DNA from: a virus
IMG/VR virus record: IMGVR_UViG_3300006077_000002
Span: 29,818 to 93,817 of that record
Length of the DNA: 64,000 bases
Direction: 5' to 3' (one strand)
A program made the translations under genes and the position numbers. The notes below the pieces were generated by a model. The model was given only the letters and a program-made list of their open reading frames with translations, did no database searches and was not told where the DNA came from. Positions 60,586 through 64,000 of this stretch are shown piece by piece (position 1 is the stretch's first letter; the number at the start of each line of letters is the position of its first letter).

Positions 60586-60922
60586 AGGATACTTTATTAC
60601 AGGAGTTCCAAAAAATCTAAAAGCTTTTATGAACTTGTTAAAAGGGCTTGGAGATGATGGATATACAGATAAAGAGTTGTGCAAAGAGGCTTTAGGAGAT
60701 TTGGAAGGAGAATATATGGTAGTCTATGATGATACCACAGGCTCTGATGAATGCTATTGGCCTTGGAGTACCGACACTTGGGAAGAGTATGAGGACTCTT
60801 ATGAATTTGATTCTACAGAATACAAACTTAAACATATAGACTATTATCAGGTGTGCAGAAAGCACAACATTAAAATCCCTAAGAAGTATCGTAGAAAGAT
60901 ACTATCAGAGATATATTTCTAG
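60578..60922 (+). CDS. Small protein with C-terminal LSEIYF
   Basis: 114 residues, partly resembling the preceding protein (C-Y-W-P-W-S). Acidic, ends RKILSEIYF. The next gene starts 13 nt later with its own site (AGGAGAAAAAAG). Confidence 0.55.
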   Translation: MHRGYFITGVPKNLKAFMNLLKGLGDDGYTDKELCKEALGDLEGEYMVVYDDTTGSDECYWPWSTDTWEEYEDSYEFDSTEYKLKHIDYYQVCRKHNIKIPKKYRRKILSEIYF

Positions 60923-60935
60923 GAGAAAAAAGAAT

Positions 60936-61610
60936 ATGACCACTAAACAATTAAAAATAACTTCGGCTAACTTAGCTGAAGACTACCCACTAACTTCTCA
61001 ATTTGTGAATGGTATCTATGGCTTAGCTAAAAAGCTTAGCTACCAGATAGCAACAAACAAAGCTGTAGATAGTCATGATGACTTCTTTCAAATCATGTTG
61101 GTTGAAGCCTGTAGGCTTGAGCCAAAGTTTGACCCTGATAGAGGGACAAGTTTCTACTCATTCATTAACAGACCTTTAAGAGCAAAGATGTTTAAAGAGT
61201 TCATTGATGTTGACCGTGGCGGAGATAACTACAAGAAGATTAAAGAGTTCATCAAAGGGTACCAAGCAGATAAACATATATTTCCATCAGTGGAAATTAT
61301 CAGTGATGAGCTTGATATCCCATCCGATGTAGTTCGCCTTGATTATTATGGCAAGACACAAACAATCAGTGTTGATGATTGTGATGACTTGTTATTATCT
61401 GACGAGGTTGATGGGGTGAACCCAATGGACTATGTCAAATACCTTGAGCCTATAGAGCAGTTGGTAATCAGCTTACTCTATTCTGAAATACCTGAGGATA
61501 TGGCTGATGTATTTACGAGACAGTACTTAATGATTACCCAAGAAACTTTGGAAGAAATCAGAGACATCTCTCTAACCAAACTTAAGGGGTTAATAGATGC
61601 AGAGGATTAA
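60936..61610 (+). CDS. Phage sigma factor (sigma70-like)
   Basis: 224 residues. Region 2: DDFFQIMLVEACRLEPKFDP, then RGTSFYSFINRPLRAKMFKE. Region 3: FPSVEIISDELDIPSDVV. Region 4: EPIEQLVISLLYSEIPEDMA with a helix-turn-helix ending LTKLKGLI. All three parts fit a small sigma70-family protein without region 1. It should direct host RNA polymerase to phage promoters, perhaps those of the late genes. It lies in the replication operon. Confidence 0.75.
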   Translation: MTTKQLKITSANLAEDYPLTSQFVNGIYGLAKKLSYQIATNKAVDSHDDFFQIMLVEACRLEPKFDPDRGTSFYSFINRPLRAKMFKEFIDVDRGGDNYKKIKEFIKGYQADKHIFPSVEIISDELDIPSDVVRLDYYGKTQTISVDDCDDLLLSDEVDGVNPMDYVKYLEPIEQLVISLLYSEIPEDMADVFTRQYLMITQETLEEIRDISLTKLKGLIDAED

Positions 61611-61926
61611 TGACAAGGAAGTTTATAAACTCCTCAAAAAGGATATACAAATTAGACTGAATAACAAAGAGGAGGTAAAAGAATTCTTAAAAGCTATGTA
61701 TGAAATTGTAGCAGAAAACGGTGGTACTACCTTTGGCTCTGCCGATGGAAATAGTTATGGACGTAAGTTTATAGAGGATATAAGTGACAGAGAGTATCCA
61801 ACTTACATCTATAGAACAGACAGAGCACTATTTCAGACAGCAAGAGGAAACGACCACAACTTTACACTGCCAGAAATTAAAAGTAAATTTGCAGTAGCAA
61901 AACCATTGGGAGGTTTATATGATTAA
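61597..61926 (+). CDS. Small protein with C-terminal LGGLYD
   Basis: 109 residues. Overlaps the sigma gene by 14 nt. Ends KPLGGLYD, in whose codons thyX starts (GGGAGG upstream of the ATG). Confidence 0.55.
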   Translation: MQRINDKEVYKLLKKDIQIRLNNKEEVKEFLKAMYEIVAENGGTTFGSADGNSYGRKFIEDISDREYPTYIYRTDRALFQTARGNDHNFTLPEIKSKFAVAKPLGGLYD

Positions 61927-62515
61927 CGTAGAATTACTACACCACACACCACTAAATGTTGCAGACTTTGCAATTTCTAAATGTTGGGACAAGCCATGTG
62001 ATATGGATAACCCTAATGTAGAGAAAATCAATAGAGTTGCTAACAAGTTTAAACATGCTTCAACAATTGAACACGTAACATACAATTTCAATGTAGATGG
62101 AATATCAAGAGCATGTCTTCAAGAACTTGCACGCCATCGAATGGCAAACTTATCTGTTAAGTCAACAAGATATACCTTAAAAGAACTAAGAGATTTTCCA
62201 ATTACTGGAAATTACATGGACTTTTTGGTATCAACAGATAATCCACTAGTAGATGCAGCTAATGAAGCTCAGCTAAGAGCTCTTCAGAACATTCTTAAAG
62301 ATGGATTGAGTAATGATGTTGCAAAGTATATGTTACCAGAAGCCTACAAGACATCTTTAGTATGGACTATCAATGCTCGTTCTCTTCAGAACTTCATATC
62401 TTTAAGGACTGACAAGAGTGCCTTATGGGAAATTCAAAACCTAGCCCATGCAATCTTCGATGCCTTGCCAGAAGACCACAAGTTTCTGTTTGAAGGGATG
62501 GTGAAAGATGGCTGA
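61919..62515 (+). CDS. thyX: Flavin-dependent thymidylate synthase
   Basis: 198 residues. The ThyX signature R-H-R-x7-S-x-R-Y is intact as RHRMANLSVKSTRY. The early H-x-S-x-x-E-H motif is HASTIEH. It makes dTMP from dUMP with FAD, NADPH and folate. In the replication operon before the RNA ligase; supplies thymidylate for phage DNA. Confidence 0.92.
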   Translation: MINVELLHHTPLNVADFAISKCWDKPCDMDNPNVEKINRVANKFKHASTIEHVTYNFNVDGISRACLQELARHRMANLSVKSTRYTLKELRDFPITGNYMDFLVSTDNPLVDAANEAQLRALQNILKDGLSNDVAKYMLPEAYKTSLVWTINARSLQNFISLRTDKSALWEIQNLAHAIFDALPEDHKFLFEGMVKDG

Positions 62516-62726
62516 TACAGAGATGACATATAGTGAGCATATGAATGCAGTTGCTAAACGCTCTTTCTATATGGAGGAAGTTAATTCAGTTACTGCAGAG
62601 GCAACAAGAGTTATTGTTGATAGGCTGACAAAGTTTGGAGTAGTCACCGTTGGTGATGAATACTTTGATGCTATATTTAAAATTATGGAGAAGCAATGCC
62701 CAAATGATTATAGGAATCACTTATGA
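62508..62726 (+). CDS. Unknown small protein
   Basis: 72 residues, helical. Overlaps thyX by 8 nt and the ligase by 4 nt. Not recognised. Confidence 0.5.
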   Translation: MADTEMTYSEHMNAVAKRSFYMEEVNSVTAEATRVIVDRLTKFGVVTVGDEYFDAIFKIMEKQCPNDYRNHL

Positions 62727-63847
62727 GAAAATTAGTAACAGTTAGAACAATCTCAAAGCTAATACCAATTAATGGTGCAGACCGTATTGAGGTAGCAGAG
62801 ATTGACGGATGGCAGTGTATTGTAAAGAAGGGTGAATTTGCGGTAGGAGATAAAGGCCTCTACTTTGAGATTGATTCTTTCTTGCCAGGAGATGACGCAC
62901 GCTACAGTTTTTTAGGAAGTACTAAGCAGAAATCTTATGATGGAAAGAAAGGTTGGAGAATACGTACTATGAGAATGCGTGGAACAATTAGTCAAGGGTT
63001 ATTACTTCCTTTGGAAATGTTTCCAGAGCTTGACCTCACAGCTGATAACTTAGCGGAAGCATTAAGAGTTGTAAAGTATGATGTAGCTGATGTTATCCAA
63101 AGACCTGCAGGAAAACAAGGAAAGGCTGTAGGTAAAAAATTCCCATCATTCATTCCTAAGACAGACCAAACACGTATCCAGAATGTTATGTATTACTTCA
63201 ATTCTCTGAAAGATGAAGAGTTTGAAGAGACACTTAAGCTTGATGGTTCAAGTTGTACAATCTTTAGAACAGAGCGTCCACCAACACGATGGGAAAAGGT
63301 TAAAGCATTCTTTGGAATATCCTCTGACCTAACCCATAATGGAGTATGTAGTCGTAATCTTGAGCTTAAACCTTATGACAATTTCATCATTACATTTATG
63401 AATAATGGAATTAAGAGTCAGTATTCACAAGCTGACTTCTGGAAAGTTGCAGAGAAGTACGAAGTATTCAAGAAGCTACCTGTTGGGTTTGCTATTCAAG
63501 GAGAACTTATAGGTCCAAAGATTCAGGGCAATCATGAGAAAGTAGATGAACTTAAATTCTACGTGTTTGATATCTTTGATATTGGGCAATGTCATTATCT
63601 ATTACCTGGTGAGAGAGCTTCGTTTATGGCAGAACATCTTAAAGGTGTTCCACATACTCCAGTACTTCAAAGAGATGTTAAGATATTTCAACAAGTAAAA
63701 GATATTGAAGCATTCCAACAAAGAGTTAATGGTAAGAGTATGAACAAAGATGTTGTGAGCGAGGGACGTGTTTACAAGTCTTGTAGTCAACGAGGTCTTA
63801 GCTTCAAGGTAATCAACAACGAGTTCTTACTTAGGTATGAATCATGA
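62723..63847 (+). CDS. ATP-dependent RNA ligase (DRB0094-like)
   Basis: 374 residues. The N-terminal 140 residues (ELIPINGADRIEVAEIDGW-like start, KGEFAVGDKGLYFEIDSFLP) form the OB-like domain characteristic of DRB0094-type ligases. Motif I LKLDGSS near 171-176 carries the lysine that takes the AMP. FAIQGELIGPKIQG matches motif IIIa/IV, and LSFKVINNEFLL holds motif V. Members join 3'-OH and 5'-PO4 RNA ends. It may repair tRNAs cut by host defence nucleases; this is inference. Confidence 0.88.
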   Translation: MRKLVTVRTISKLIPINGADRIEVAEIDGWQCIVKKGEFAVGDKGLYFEIDSFLPGDDARYSFLGSTKQKSYDGKKGWRIRTMRMRGTISQGLLLPLEMFPELDLTADNLAEALRVVKYDVADVIQRPAGKQGKAVGKKFPSFIPKTDQTRIQNVMYYFNSLKDEEFEETLKLDGSSCTIFRTERPPTRWEKVKAFFGISSDLTHNGVCSRNLELKPYDNFIITFMNNGIKSQYSQADFWKVAEKYEVFKKLPVGFAIQGELIGPKIQGNHEKVDELKFYVFDIFDIGQCHYLLPGERASFMAEHLKGVPHTPVLQRDVKIFQQVKDIEAFQQRVNGKSMNKDVVSEGRVYKSCSQRGLSFKVINNEFLLRYES

Positions 63848-63865
63848 TTATGCAGGAAGTAAGAG

Positions 63866-64000
63866 ATGGATTTACCTAGTATACTTGGGGTAACTGTCAG
63901 TCAGATTGCATTCAACTTTGCAAGAACTGCCGCCAATAGGCACACAGTCCAAGACAATGCTTGGCATACAATTAAATGGGGAGTAGCTGTACAGTGCCTA
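63866..64000 (+). CDS. N-terminus of a protein cut by the window edge
   Basis: 45 codons open to the right edge (MDLPSILGVTVSQIAFNF). AGGAAG lies 6 nt before the ATG. Nothing recognisable yet. Confidence 0.5.
   Translation, partial: MDLPSILGVTVSQIAFNFARTAANRHTVQDNAWHTIKWGVAVQCL

Overview
This window looks like 64 kb of the genome of a tailed double-stranded DNA phage with a long, lambda-like non-contractile tail (siphovirus type). The signs are an HK97-type head module (large terminase, portal, prohead protease, major capsid protein), a tail tube / chaperone / tape measure / DUF1833 / NlpC-P60 / tip protein order, and dense, overlapping small genes. The host is probably Gram-negative: the phage encodes a small lipoprotein with a lipobox, a transglycosylase with an export signal and an exported cysteine-containing peptide. 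The DNA is AT-rich. I see no integrase, no repressor I can recognise and no tRNA gene. I cannot name the host or the phage genus from the sequence.

Layout. Positions 1-29082 read leftward and form the late module: terminase, a 118-residue protein, portal, protease with a scaffold-like tail, capsid, head-tail connectors, tail terminator, tail tube, chaperones, tape measure, tail tip proteins and four long tail fibre or decoration genes. A consensus sigma70 promoter on the minus strand lies between terminase and portal. From 29203 everything reads rightward. First come a short operon (a probable small terminase, zinc-ribbon proteins, unknowns) and then a 2 kb gene-free region (31508-33540) packed with repeats: a GC-rich tandem repeat, palindromic operators, a second conserved box and a helically phased array of twelve Fur-box-like elements. 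Next are about 17 small early-type genes (33541-38670) and a block of small proteins (38781-45918), several of them tandem paralogues. The rest is a metabolism and replication block (46056-64000): a metallopeptidase, a glutamyl-tRNA synthetase, an SF2 helicase, a lytic transglycosylase, a family A DNA polymerase with a uracil-glycosylase-like N-terminus, a sigma factor, ThyX and a DRB0094-type RNA ligase.

How it fits together. Two rightward operons start at near-identical composite promoters (29121-29181 and 41506-41589): a conserved upstream motif, two TTAAGCA boxes 11 bp apart, then a fixed 9-nt gap to TATAAT. A third copy of the upstream motif lies in the head operon. The phage sigma factor may switch on the leftward late operon. 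GluRS and RNA ligase suggest the phage maintains or repairs the host tRNA pool.

The most unusual signal is a short C-terminal motif, roughly L-x-x-I/L-Y-G/D/E, at or near the end of about 19 small proteins of differing sequence between 39843 and 61926. In many it coincides with the ribosome-binding site and start codon of the next gene, but in about half it does not, so it looks like a protein-level tag. The second is the phased Fur-box-like array in the presumed origin/control region.
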